This document shows, one piece after another, positions 11,701 through 23,711 of a stretch of 64,000 nucleotides of DNA. Each line of letters begins with the position of its first letter. Position 1 is the first letter of the stretch. The notes beneath the pieces are model-generated. The model worked only from the letters and a program-made list of their open reading frames with translations, did not search any database and had not been told where the DNA came from. Position numbers and translations under genes: made by a program. The stretch lies in contig CP075493.1 of the NCBI GenBank assembly GCA_021613535.1, positions 8,184,001-8,248,000 on the forward strand. Direction: 5' to 3'. This DNA is from Adineta vaga. Its lineage: Eukaryota > Rotifera.

Positions 11701-12155
11701 TTCCAACACATGAAGATGGTCAATGTATATTTTGGGAATTTGCAACTGATTATTATGATCTTGGTTTTGGTGTTTATTTTGAATGGAGCAAATCAGCAAC
11801 GAACACTGTTACTGTTCATGTAAGTGATTCAAGTGATGAAGAAGAAAATGAAGGTGAAAATAATCGTATGTATTGAATATAAAACCTCATATGTCTGTAA
11901 GTTCTATTCAATGAATACAATATTCTCATTCTAGCGGAAAAGAAAGATATTGAAAAAGGTAGTGGAAGTACAAATAAACCTCCTAAACCACCTCAAGATG
12001 AAATTGTTCCAATCTACCGTCGTGATTGTCATGAAGAAGTTTATGCTGGCAGTCATCCATATCCCGGTCAAGGAGTTTATTTGCTTAAATTCGACAACAG
12101 TTATTCATTATGGCGTTCAAAAACACTCTACTATCGTGTGTACTATTCGAAATGA
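8764..12155 (+). CDS. ACBD3: Golgi resident protein GCP60 / acyl-CoA-binding domain protein 3, 677 aa
   Basis: Ten exons: 8764-8941, 9004-9148, 9203-9343, 10099-10215, 10266-10353, 10409-10510, 10567-11317, 11386-11504, 11694-11865, 11935-12155 (2034 nt). Residues ~45-155 form an acyl-CoA-binding domain ([40 protein letters not shown]). A charged, Gln-rich coiled coil follows (~165-250, [20 protein letters not shown]). The C-terminal ~190 residues form a GOLD domain ([38 protein letters not shown], ending LYYRVYYSK). This is the ACBD3 order; in animals ACBD3 binds giantin and PI4KB on the Golgi. It is longer than the ~530 aa vertebrate protein because exon 7 encodes a ~250-residue Pro/Ser/Thr/Ile-rich insert (repeats of NIIPPP and SPT). 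Intron 3 (9344-10098) is unusually long for this window and holds GA and TA repeats. Confidence 0.95.
9996..10014. repeat. (TA)n microsatellite in ACBD3 intron 3
   Basis: An uninterrupted TA run of about 19 bp inside the 755-bp intron, in a tract that also has GAA-rich stretches near 9750-9790. Confidence 0.85.
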
Positions 12156-12493
12156 ATGACAATCAAGTCGTCTGATGAATGGATGAATGACTCGCTCTTT
12201 CTTTTGATTTTCTTTTTCTTTCTCATTTATTTATGTTCGTAATCAATTGTGATCTTTTTGTTATTTTGAAATATCAACAATATCTTCGTTGTTGTTCTTT
12301 CTTTTTCTTTTGTGAATTTTATGTTACATATATACATATATATTATCTATTCAGTTTTTTCCCCTTCCGGTATTGCTGGTTAGAAGAGAATGAGGAATGA
12401 ATGGCAAGATTTCTAAATTTTACACATGAATAAAAGAAAAATTTTCATTTTGTTTTGTTTTTCTGTCGTTTAATTAGTTAATTATTTTTAGAC
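12156..12493. other. Short spacer with ACBD3 3' UTR
   Basis: 338 bp between two plus-strand genes. It contains T-rich tracts and an AATAAA at about 12430 that could end the ACBD3 transcript. The acceptor-like TTTTTAG just before 12492 leaves open an upstream non-coding exon for the next gene. Confidence 0.5.
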
Positions 12494-13613
12494 ATGAATA
12501 ATTGTGAACAAAAAGGAGCCGAAGAATTACTTTCAATGTTAACTGATGATGAATTAATGTCAGTTAAAGATACAGTCACAAAATCAATGATATCTACTGA
12601 ATCTGTAAGCATTTTTAGAAGAAGAAAACAAACATAAATTGAATTTTTATTTTTAGCGTTTAGAAGCTATTGATGCATGTTTAAAATGTTCACAATCGGC
12701 AATGGAATTATTACGACGAAAGAAGATTCGAAGAGATATTCTCATGCAATATCTTGCGAAAAAATCTATTTCAGTTGGTGCAGGAACGGATAAAGTAAGA
12801 TTGAAATTATATAATCGTAGAATTCTTCATCTTCTGACTTCTCCGGTATATTCAAAGATGTTCATAAACATAGAAATCAATTCTTTCCCTTTTGAGATCA
12901 AAACAACTATATTTTACACATTTGAGACGATCTATTTTGTCGAATGATGTAGAAAGACAACAACATTTTTTCTTCCTTTCCTTTCATTTCAGGTTAAACT
13001 TGTTAAACAGATAATTGAATTTTGGAATAATGGTTCTCAACAGATATCTAATAGTATTACTCCAGCCATCAGATCACCGTGCAACAATCAACTATCTCAA
13101 CAATTTACTGAATGGTTCTATACATCATGGAATAATTTATCAACATTTACTTCAGATCATTTCTTTCCAGATTGTCAGTTAACTCTTATCCATGAAAATA
13201 ATCGTCGTGTTCTAGGTTCATATTATGTTTGTGATCTTTTACGTTCATATGTTACCAATAAGGAATTACGTTTTTGTCCTAATCTTCAATCAAATAAAGT
13301 TGAAGAATCTAAACATGGTCTTGTTCTTATACAAATTCATGGAACAATTCATCAACATGGAACTTGCATTGGAGTTTTTGATCAATCTTTTGGTTTAGTT
13401 CGTGATCCAAATCATAGTAATAATTATCTTATTAAATTTTGTTTCCTTAACATGCAAACACAACAATTGCAGCAACAACCACAATTATTATCACATAATC
13501 AATCAATACCTACTTATCTTGCTGATATTATGCAAAATTATGATCAAACAATTCAACAACAAATTGATTCAACTGATTATATTATTGAAGATCCTGATGA
13601 TGATACAGATTAA
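12494..13613 (+). CDS. C3orf38 homologue, uncharacterised conserved protein, 289 aa
   Basis: Three exons (12494-12604, 12657-12794, 12993-13613; 870 nt). It matches, by recognition, the human C3orf38 family along its length. The N-terminal helical part has GAEELLSMLTDDELMSV and CSQSAMELLRRKKIRRDIL. The C-terminal alpha/beta part has the most conserved block, HGLVLIQIHGTIHQ, followed by HGTCIGVFDQSFGLVRDP. The C-terminal fold resembles NTF2-like proteins in general shape; that is inference. C3orf38 has been linked in vertebrates to apoptosis but its biochemistry is unknown. The Gln-rich insert (QTQQLQQQPQLL) and acidic C-terminus look lineage-specific. No signal peptide or membrane segment. 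Confidence 0.88.
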
Positions 13614-14764
13614 TAGTTGTTCATGTCTTTTTTTCCCTTTGTTTGTTCAGTTGAACAGTTGTTTCTCTTGTTTATTATATAAATAATTGAAAACAAACTA
13701 GATGTAAATAATAAATAACATGTTGATTGACTTCATAGAAGATAAAAACATGTTTTTTTTCTATCAAAATTAATTTCCTTTTTTTTGTGTACGTACATTT
13801 AGTTGGTTATTATGAGTAAACTGATTTTAAATGTAATAAAGATTATTGATTCATTCCAATTTGTCGAAAGGAGAATTTTCATAATATTAATTACTGTATG
13901 AACGCATCCTTTCTAAACCTTCATTAAATACCATCGATATTTATGCGATGAATTACACCAGTTAGATTCTTATCTGTTAATAGATTCTGTATTATTATTC
14001 TTAATAACAAAATATCCTTCGCACATGTTGTCACTAGAACATAGTAGACATCTTCATGGCTATATAAAAAATTAGTATATCAGATAACTAACCAAAGTAT
14101 TTGATAGTATTGATTTTTCGATTATGTGTTACACGATATTTTCTTTTCTTCATCTTGAAAAACAAATAAACAATGCGTAAACATCGTTCGTTATTACTTC
14201 AGTTAGAAAAGTGATCACATATGTTCTTAAAAGCTCTTTTTTCAATAAACATAGATTATCGCTATTATTTTCTATTAATTAACAGCATGTGAATTTTCAA
14301 AAACAGCATTTAAGTATACCAACATCGTCTTTTATCACTAATGCTAACTATTGCATTGTGAATGTTTAAATATGATTAACGAAAAAAAATTTCTTTTCTT
14401 TCGCGTGCGCGCGAGAGAGAGAAAGACAGATCTTTACATTCGATTTAATTCAACGTAAATACATTAGCTTTTCGTATGTTTAATTAATTCACGATCGAAT
14501 CGTTAGATATTTATTCTTGATGTCAACAAAGAAAAGATAGATAGATAGAAGAAAATTAAGCTTACAACGGACGACCATAAATATCTATATGCATTTTTTT
14601 CTCTTGTATTTGTTGTTCTATTTGTATATCTCTCGGTGAAAGCGAAAGTACACTATAGTTGATTACCAAAGTAGTAGACTTCATTTCATTGTTACGAATA
14701 ATAAATAAGATACAACTATCTACTTATTCTTCATTGTAAAACATTCATTTTGTTCAACTAAAGA
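13614..14764. other. Intergenic, no gene seen
   Basis: AT-rich spacer between two plus-strand genes. AATAAA-type signals near 13708 and 13840 could end the C3orf38-like transcript. A GCGCGC/GAGA run lies at about 14405-14425. Plus-strand sequence just before 14765 probably holds the promoter of the next gene. Confidence 0.5.
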
Positions 14765-15389
14765 ATGGATCTACGACGTACAATTATAATTCTAATGGCA
14801 CTAGCTTGTGTCATTACAGTTATTGGTGTTATACATTGTCATGTTAATCATCCACTTAATCAAACTTTAACTGTTTATCGAATGAGTTATTCGATTATAT
14901 TTCCTATATGTAAGTGAAATCAGTAATAAATTTTATGGAAATCTTATTTTCTTATATATAGTGTTAAGTTTAACTGGATTTCTTTTAATCGAACAATTAA
15001 TGATAACAGACGGAACAGTTGCTCCACTTAATCGTCTTCGAACAATCTATGCATTTGCTGCTGCTATTGCATTATTTGTTTTTGGTGTCGGAGCGGCTAT
15101 TATAGCTAGTCGATGGTATAGTTCTTCACCATATGATGCCTATCATCACAGTAAGATTTTCTTTTATATATATTTCATATGAGATTAATCTAAGTTACAT
15201 ATATCTGTTCATAGGTGCTGTTATTGCTTCAGTGATTGCTTTTGTTGGTATGACAATTTATATCGCCGAAGCATTGGCACGAAATCGTAAGAGCGTATCA
15301 TTTAGATAATGAATTAATAATAATCAAATTCAACGAACTATTTATCTATAGTAAATAAACATGGTTATTCTTATTTTCTTGCTTTCTAA
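14765..15389 (+). CDS. Four-pass (tetraspan) small membrane protein, about 147 aa
   Basis: Exons 14765-14909, 14962-15150, 15215-15286, 15352-15389 (444 nt). Four hydrophobic segments are visible: residues ~6-26 (TIIILMALACVITVIGVIH), ~40-63 (SYSIIFPI through LLIEQLMI), ~75-98 (AFAAAIALFVFGVGAAIIAS) and ~116-135 (AVIASVIAFVGMTIYIAEAL). A glycosylation-type site lies in the first loop (NQT). It resembles MARVEL or other four-TM proteins in layout, but no signature assigns a family. If the last intron (strong GTAAGA donor, CTATAG acceptor, 65 bp) is retained, the protein instead ends at 15309 with SVSFR (142 aa). Both ends are plausible. Confidence 0.7.
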
Positions 15390-16164
15390 TTCTATCATTT
15401 ACTGTGTTTGTTTATTAGCATATTTATTTTATTGTTCGTTGTTTGTTTCTATCAATAAAGAGAAAATTTACAAGCGTTTGTCTTTGTACTCGAGAAAAAA
15501 TGGTACATACAATGCATCTATTTCAATTGATCCAAGAGAAAAACAAAATTACACATATGAAAATAGCATTTCACAAATCACTTATTCTCAAAACGTCACG
15601 ATGAAATGAAAGAGAATCTCTAATCTTTCATTTATGTCACTAAACCTTCTTATCCTATGACATTAATTCCTATACAACAACAACATCATTTGATGTCTAA
15701 TAACAAGCAAGTATATAATCCGCAATCATCATCAGAATGTTATCTTATCTTACATCATTCTTCCTAAGTCAACATAGATCCTACTCACTTGACATGATTT
15801 GAGCAGAACATATTCAATCTATTGATTAAATAAATTACCATGTTATTTAATGAACATTTCGAAATATCACGAATCATTTATATTGAATAGTTTTCTTTTT
15901 TGTTTTTCATATATAAGTTCGAACAAGAAGATAATCAAAACAAAAATGTTGCTAAAAAAAGACCATCGAATACACACACATACACATACACATATAAATT
16001 GTTCGATGTGTTTCTCTATATATACAATCTGACATCACCAGAAAAGAACTCTTGCACGAACATGTTTTGTTTGTATTTGAACAATGGAATACGCTCATAA
16101 GCTCTTTGACTAGAGTTGATTACATATAAGGTTTGAACTCGTTGAAAAATCACTGTTTCATTAT
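15390..16164. other. Intergenic between convergent genes
   Basis: Spacer with a CA-rich run around 15970-15992. The ORF at 15361-15609 begins inside the previous gene's last exon in another frame. It has one hydrophobic stretch and several N-x-T sites but no independent support, so it is not called. Confidence 0.5.
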
Positions 16165-19100
16165 TTAGACGAGATAACCTTCGCTAGTTAATAATGAATT
16201 TGAAGAGATCAATACAAGTTGAGATCGTACATGAGTTAGACTATCTGTAAGACGATTTTGTTCGTCGATTGTCATTTGATTACCAAGAATTTCCTTTAAA
16301 TCCAATACAGTAAAATGACATATCTGAGAAAGATTTGTATAATTATGATTGCGAAATAAATATAATAAACGATCAAGTTGAAGATTATGAAGCCAATCAG
16401 CAATGGATGTTAATTGTGCAAGATTTGGTTCATCTGGATGATTAACAAATACGAATCTTAAATAGAAAAAACATGATTAGATAATGTTGATAGTGACGTA
16501 ATTTTTTCATCAAGGCTGTCTCGGAAATCTATCGTGCGTGTTAATTATCAATATAAATAAATCAAGAGTTGTTCATTTCCGTTAATCAAACTCGTTATAA
16601 TCAATGAAAAGAAATCACTTGAGATGTTCAAAATTACGTGAAACAACGATTTCTTACTTTTGTTTTGCTAATGGAACTAATATATTCGATGTTTGAATAA
16701 ATTGTGTTAATTGTTGAACAATTTCACAAAATTTTGGTCGTTGTAAATAATTATCATTCCAACATGCTAACATCAATTGATAAAGTGCATCCGAACAACC
16801 CTAGAAAATGAACATATTAAAAAGATTTTCTTTGTTTGACTTTTTTATTCAAACCATAGGTGGCGGAAGACGATAAGCATTTTTAATAGTTTTAATCACA
16901 TCTTGATTTGACCAATTCCAATACGGTCGTTCACCAAATGAAACAACTTCCCAACATAGAACACCAAAACTCCAAACATCAGATGCTGATGTAAATTTTC
17001 GATAATCAATTGCTTCAATAGCTGTCCAACGTATTGGAATTTTTCCACCTTTCGTTGTATAACTTTCTCCTTCGTCGATTTCTCGACTTAAACCAAAATC
17101 AGCTACTTTACATATGAGATCTTTATTTACAAGAATATTTCGTGCTGCTAAATCCTATAGGTAAAAAGACAACAGTTAAAAATTAAATGCATTTTTTTTC
17201 AATTTACTCGATGGACATATTTCATTTCAGATAAGTATGTCATTCCGGAAGCAATACCACGTAACATACGTGTTAATTGTAATGTATCAAGACATTTATT
17301 TCCTTCATTCGTCTGAAAGAATTTTTTATACATCTTCTTAAATTTCAATTCTTTTTTGTTCATAACTTACTCGAAGGTATGCATCTAATGATCCATTTTC
17401 CATATATTCAGTTATAATCATAATTGGATGATGCTTAGTAACGACACCTTCGAGAAAGATGACATTTTCATTATTAAATTGACCCATAATACTCGCTTCC
17501 GATAAGAAATCTAGACGCGTTTTTTCTGTTGCACCTGCTTTTAATGTTTTAATTGCAACTGGAATATCTTTCATCAGATTGACTTTCCGTAATTTGCCTC
17601 GGCAGACATCACCGAATTCGCCTTTCATAAAGAGAAAAAAAAGAAAATTGATGATGATATACACATGCAAGATGATCTACGATGTGATGATACTCTCACG
17701 ACAGACGATCAAGTAAAAAAAGAAGCGAAGGAAATTATATAATAGAATGTAATTTAAACTGATATATACCTCCACCAATGACAGATTCGATAACAATTGA
17801 ATTCGGATCAAGTTCATGTGCGAAATCATTCACAGCTTTTGTTGGATCTTCATACTGGAAAAAAAAGAAAGGAAGATGAGAGAAGTTTCTATGGTATTAG
17901 AATACGAACTGTATGAGGATCAACATAAGTCTTTGTTGTTGTACTTATGGAAGGCCATAGTGGCGCCGACCCTGAAACATATTCAACCGAATAATAGAAA
18001 TAAGAGTCTTATTTAAAAAAAAACTATATATTTACATCCGGAATTAAAGAATGTATCAGGTCCATAATGACCACTGACTAGAAAAGAAGTCAATACTATA
18101 GATATGTAGGATACAATCATTGTTCTAACCTTGTCGTTTTTGATAATCTAATGATTCACAATCACTTGCTGTTTTCAATCGGCAAATTCGTCTTCTATTA
18201 TAAAATCGAATAATAATCTCTTTTTTTAAGTTCATAGATTTTTGTTCTTACTTTTTTATATACATAACTGCTAAAATAATCACTGTTATAATTAATCCAA
18301 GAATGATGAGAGGACTAATCAGAAGAATATTTTTATTTTCAACAAGTTTTCTTGTAACATCCGAAGAAAATGATTGATCAATAAATATTGAACGTAATGA
18401 AATAACCATTTCTTCTGTATAACTAGTCCAACCAAGTTTTGTATGAGCACGTATTTGAAATTTATATATATCTGATGTTGTTGTTAAAGTAAAATTATTC
18501 ATTGGCAGTCGAACAAATATCTTATTATTTTCATCAATTAATGGCCAATAACGAATATGATATTGATCAAAATCATCAGGCGACCATGTAATAACAACTT
18601 GATCAAATGTAATACGACGAATTTGAACATTACGAATTTGTTTGGATACTAAACGAGAATATAGATCTGTTGATTTACGAAAATAAAATAGAATTCAATA
18701 AATACTTGATGGTTTCGTTGTAAATGCTAAATCAATCGATTGACTATAAAGATGTGTAGAAACTTGTTCGGCATAGATTTTTATTTTATATCTTGTATCG
18801 TCATCGAGACCGATAATTTTTACTCTAGAAAAAAGTATTTTTTGTTTCAAAACAAAAATCTACGAACATAAAATACATACTTTGAACCATTGATAAATGT
18901 TCGATTTGGTTGATAGATTATATATGATTCACACGATATTGAATGAGTACATTCAATATGATATACATTATCATTTAATTGTTTCCAAGATATATGAACT
19001 GAAACTTGATCGATATCATCAATCGTTACATTTTCTGGTTCATTTGGTCCACCTAGAGAAATAGACTCTCGAATATCCTATTAATATATAACTATCATTT

Positions 19101-20583
19101 ACCAATACACGATGAATTGAACATAGATGCATTCAAACGAAAGAAACCATGATTACAAAAACAATAAGTTGAACCTTTATCTTTCGTATGACTATTTAAT
19201 GGACATTGTTCACAATGTTGATCATTACTAATCGTTGATTTAAATGTTCCATTGGGACAAACTAGAAGAAAATTTGAACAGATTCTAATGAGATATGATT
19301 AAGTTAATGTAGTAGAAAGGATTGATCGAGATGAAAAGGTATGCGACACATTGAATGATTTATTTTCATTCTTCTGTGAAATGAACAAGAAGATCGTCAA
19401 AGTTAATTATAAGAATTGAAAAGTACAATGACATGCATTGTAGTAGATAGCGTACAAGGTCATTTTCATACAATATTTGAGATGCTTCTCTCAAGGGTAG
19501 AAAAATCTTCTTCTTAACAAGTTCCAGCTAGTTATTATATGGAATAACTCAATCAAAAAAATCATCGGAACAAATTTCATTAGTTCTAATCGAACAGTTT
19601 CTTTACATACCCTTACAAATGGCACGAGACAAAAGACTATTATTTTTGGAATTATTATCAATCAGTAATTCATAACCCTGTTGACAATGGCAGCTATCAA
19701 GTAATGATGTTTCTTGAAATGTCCATTCACCATTGCCTTTACAAAAGCCTAAAGGTTTTCGTATCATTTTCGAATTAATCGAACATATTCCATCACGTTC
19801 AACAATATCAGTTAAATGTGCACCCGTTGGTATTTCAGGAAAATGTATGAGACCAATTGATTTTTCTTCACATAAACGATAGAATATTTTAACATATAAT
19901 AATGATATACAAGCACCTTGATCACGAAAAGCAATATAGAAACCATTTTTCGTTACCGATATTCCACGTGTCTTAACATTAACGGTAAGATTATTTTTAT
20001 TTCCTAATGATTGACTTCCATAATTATTCGATGTAAAACGATTTCCAGCAATAATATCAACCAATTTATATGATGACCATAGAGGATTTTCAGATTCATA
20101 AACATTTTCATGAATATACAGTTCAAATGTTTCTCGACATGAACGTATTTCATTAGGTGTTTGAAATGTTGAACAATCACGAATAGAAAATCCTAATTCA
20201 ATTTCAATACGTTGAGCTTGTTGACGTTTAAAATACGGTGAACGTAACCAATTATCAACTCGCCGTTCGGATGTTATATCACAGACATACTGTGTTCGCC
20301 ATAAGGTTGATGTTGAAGATGGTAATAGAAGTGTTGGAAACATTTTGGCTTCAAAACTTAATTCGCCCCAACCATCATTTAGATTTCCATTAGAAGATAT
20401 TTTATACCAATTTAAATAATCTCGAGCCTCACGTGTATCTAATATAACAACTATAAAACAAAAAGAAAAACATTTTACTAATCAGATAAAACGTTTTTCT
20501 TTCAAACATTTCTTACCTTCTTTAACTGCTTGAACAATTGGATAAATAGTAAAAAGAAAAATCAAGAAGAACTTATCAATCAT
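16165..20583 (-). CDS. Eph receptor tyrosine kinase, 1037 aa
   Basis: Fifteen exons from 20583 down: 20517-20583, 19611-20450, 19103-19261, 18881-19052, 18706-18824, 18252-18666, 18130-18191, 18036-18077, 17910-17971, 17770-17854, 17371-17621, 17208-17312, 16855-17154, 16658-16800, 16165-16456 (3114 nt). Domain order: signal peptide (1-20); ephrin-binding domain (~22-200, [35 protein letters not shown]); cysteine-rich region; EGF/GCC-like repeat ([18 protein letters not shown]); two fibronectin III domains (~360-560); TM (~566-588); juxtamembrane tyrosines (TYVDPHTYEDP); kinase (~665-930) with GGGEFG loop, VAIK lysine, HRDLAARN, DFG; SAM domain (~950-1020); C-terminus EGYLV, a potential class II PDZ ligand. 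The kinase looks active, though the usual APE motif reads AIE (RWTAIEAI). In animals Eph receptors bind membrane ephrins for contact-dependent guidance. EphA versus EphB subclass cannot be assigned. Confidence 0.96.
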
Positions 20584-20721
20584 TGTCTATGATGAGAGAC
20601 TAGAATAAAAAGAAAATGATAACGTTCGTTATTTGTTCTTACACTACTGATTTTTTGAGCTTTCTCATTTCTTTTCTTCTTCTCCTTCTTCTCTCTATAC
20701 ACACTCGATGCCAGAGAATAG

Positions 20722-20741
20722 ACATCATCATCATCATCATC
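20722..20741 (+). repeat. (CAT)n microsatellite
   Basis: About six CAT units upstream of the Eph receptor start. Confidence 0.85.
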
Positions 20742-20945
20742 AAATTTCCTTTCTTTCTCTTTCTCTCATAATACTATTCTACAAGATTGTATCTATAGAA
20801 ATAGAAGAAAGAAAAAAAAGAGGAAAGGACAGACAGAAGCTGACCGTCGGTCGAGTATACTCGAACATATATACATGCAGAGACACACTGATTCAAATGT
20901 CAAACGTATTTAAAATGATTTTCCTTTTAGAAGGAAAGAGGGAGC

Positions 20946-20996
20946 AAAGAAGAAGAAGAAGAAGAAGAAGAAGAAGATGATGATGATGATGGTGAT
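20946..20996 (+). repeat. Compound (GAA)n(TGA)n microsatellite
   Basis: A run of about ten GAA/AAG units that passes directly into about five TGA/GAT units. Confidence 0.88.
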
Positions 20997-23204
20997 GTGT
21001 TCACCTTTGATGTATATAAACTCTGTCACTGCTAACTGTTCTCTAAAAGAAATCCTATTGATGACGTATTGCACAATTTCAATAAAAAAAATAATGATGA
21101 CGTTTAGCGTAATTTTATTTTACACACTCGGCAAATCTCGAGGCCATTTACGCTCTTGCTCTCTCACTCTCTGCGGTTATCGATTAAGCTTGAGGCTGTC
21201 GACGATCATTTCTTATATAATTAATCTAGAGTCGATGATGAGAATTCCTTTGCGTTGTCTTTAGATCGTGATGATAGTTTGTTATTTTTCTCAAATATGT
21301 CAAATCTTCCAGTTGAAGAATTGTTCTTGCTTTGATTATCAACAACAATAAAGCAGTAACCGATTACGACATGATCAATCTCAAGAGAGAGAGAAGCAAT
21401 TTTTGATCTATACACAAATCAAGAGGATCAGTGAACTACACATGATCAGCAAGGAAATTCTCTATTCAATGCACTCGATTACTTTTTTTTGTGCAAGATA
21501 GATCACAATTACCTTCGTTTGGATCTGAGTGAACAAATGATTGTATAGTGTATGATTTCTAATTGTTGTTGATCGATGATGCTTACATAACTTTTTCTAC
21601 AAGATAGAATGATACAAGTACATCTGTTTCGATCAAGAAAAGAAGAAAAAAAATGTCTCTTTCACTTCATTCTTTTAACTTATATATACATGTATATGTT
21701 CATATAATATAATTATCTTGTTATGATGCTAACCGATTTATTCATTTAATGTTGTCGCACAAGCATCTGGTTCACTTACATGATACCAGCTATAAAACGG
21801 TTAATCTTTTAAATTAAAAGTGTGTGTGTGTGTGTATATATAAAAAACGAAGAATATTTCGATTATAATATGAATTCATTGTATCTGTACAAGGTCAAAG
21901 GATACAATCATAAAATGAATTATTTATCATGTAAGAGAGAGAGAGAAAGAAAAATCTATCTTTGAAAGTCAGGCATATTCGATGACATACTACATTTTCC
22001 TTCATTTCAAGTCACAATAGATTGAATGCAATGATGTGAAAGTGAAGTGTTCATGCATAGAATGTAAGCCGGATGTTAATCAATTGAAGCAACTATCATT
22101 GAGTTTAGATTTCTATTTAGACATTTGATGATAGACAGAGATGAGAATATTAAGTTTCATTCTTTTGCATTTTTTGTGTATACATATGTTCATTATCTTC
22201 TTCTCAATAGCGATACACCTTTAGTTATACATATAAAACAATGTGTCAAAATTACCATTTTGATTTGATCTAACTTGATTCGCTTTGATCTTATAGTTCG
22301 TTATTGATTCAGTTGAATTCATCATAAAAAAATACCTTGAGACCTATATATCGAACATGGATTTGTTGATATTCATATCAATCATAATATTACCTTGAAG
22401 ATTTACTTATATTGCCAATTCTACTATATCAGAAAGCGTAATTAGACTCCATTTGTATGATTATACAGATATACATACAAAGAGAATAGTATTCATTTAA
22501 CTGAGAATATTAATAATTGATATATGAGTAAGAGAAGAAAAGTGAAAGGAGAATAGTGATGCTAAACGTCATCCATTGAATGTTTAGAGTATGTAGGAAA
22601 AGAATTTGAGAGTCTTTTCAATAGAATCTTATTCAATTTCGCGTCTGGCTGCTTGGATTAATCAAATAAAAGCAAGACAAGAAAAGCAAACATTGTTGTA
22701 TTCTGATTCGAAATAAGCCTCTTCAACCATCGACAATGACAAACTAGATGAAAAGATAACAAAAATAGTTTCGATTGCTTGCTTGCTTACAATTCTTTTC
22801 TCTCATCATTGTTGTTTTCTTTTTTTCGAGATATCAAAACGGACAGACAGGCAGACAGACATACTTATCATGACAACCGTGTATGTATACATGATGAAAT
22901 ATGTATATATGATTAGATGAAAAATTTTTCGATTTTATATGCATTATAATACTGAGATATGTCGTTGAGAAGAATAGTTATTTTTAGTCAAGATAAATAT
23001 TCTTATGATTTTTATTACTTTATTAGAAATGACTGGAGGCATTTCATTTCCTCTATAAAGCTAATAATAGTAAATATGAAGAGACTGTTTCATTGGATGA
23101 AATATATGTTGCATACGAGAAACAAAAATACGACAAAATCTATTAATCGATCTTTTGTATTATTTTTATTTATATTTTTATAAAACACAAGCAGAAAAAT
23201 ATCT

Positions 23205-23711
23205 TTAAAAGTCTTGTTCTTTTGAAATTAAGACAGACTTCGAAGGACTGAAAGGCTTTGTTTCTAAATTGGGTACCGATTTTAAAAGTTGTTGAAGTGA
23301 CCATCGTAGATTAGGTGGATCAAAATAAGGAATAGTTTTATGTTGAATAGGTCCAGTTGGTTGCCAAATAGGTTCATGAATCGATTGTTGCCATCGTTTT
23401 TCTGGACTTAGTGATGTTGGTCGTTTATCTCTATATGGACTTACTGGATACCAGATAGGTTCAGGTGGTGTTGGTTTCCTATCTTTATATTGTTTAAGTG
23501 AATAAGTAGGTATAGAATATTTTCGTTTGTATGCATAAAACCATGGATCAGCACCAGGAATAGGAGCAATCGAACGAGCATATTGTTGTAATGAAAGTGG
23601 TGGAGTTTGTTGTACATGAAAATTATAATTCATACAATTCTTTAGCGTATGACCATCTGAATGATATAGTTTAGCTTTTAAACTCGGTGAAAAACTTCTT
23701 CTAATTGCCAT
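23205..23711 (-). CDS. Orphan Trp/Pro-rich protein, 168 aa, intronless
   Basis: Single-exon ORF from ATG 23711 to stop at 23205. The composition is clearly protein-like: basic, rich in Pro, Tyr, Trp, Lys and Arg, no hydrophobic segment. An imperfect internal repeat is visible: PEPIWYPVSPYRDKRPTSLS and, further on, HEPIWQPTGPIQHKTIPY, with related KYSIPTYSLKQYKDRKP upstream. Short W/Y-P repeats with little predicted structure occur in microtubule-associated and ciliary axonemal proteins, so a cytoskeletal role is a guess. I recognise no family. The absence of introns contrasts with most neighbours and matches the next gene upstream (24176-25813). Confidence 0.65.
   Translation of the reverse strand: MAIRRSFSPSLKAKLYHSDGHTLKNCMNYNFHVQQTPPLSLQQYARSIAPIPGADPWFYAYKRKYSIPTYSLKQYKDRKPTPPEPIWYPVSPYRDKRPTSLSPEKRWQQSIHEPIWQPTGPIQHKTIPYFDPPNLRWSLQQLLKSVPNLETKPFSPSKSVLISKEQDF

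Larger units (their letters stand above)
20584..23204. other. Large intergenic spacer with microsatellites
   Basis: 2.6 kb upstream of the Eph receptor gene. It contains CAT, GAA and GAT microsatellites near 20720-21000, a TG run near 21820 and otherwise AT-rich DNA. ORFs at 20708-21264 are products of the trinucleotide repeats (poly-Arg, poly-Met). The ORF at 22959-23183 has no support. It likely includes the Eph promoter. No gene seen. Confidence 0.6.

Noticed and set aside
15361-15609. 82-residue ORF with one hydrophobic stretch and several N-x-T sites
   Set aside because: It starts in another frame inside the last exon of the tetraspan gene and has no family or splice support.
18667-18705. 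In-frame stop suggesting an Eph pseudogene
   Set aside because: A GT-AG segment of 39 bp removes it and all 15 exons then sum to whole codons with complete domains.
20708-20980. 90-residue ORF ending in a run of Arg
   Set aside because: The tail is simply the translated GAA/AGA microsatellite; no other coding evidence.
20584-23204. A second intact gene upstream of the Eph receptor
   Set aside because: No ORF combination gives a domain or consistent splice pattern in this spacer.
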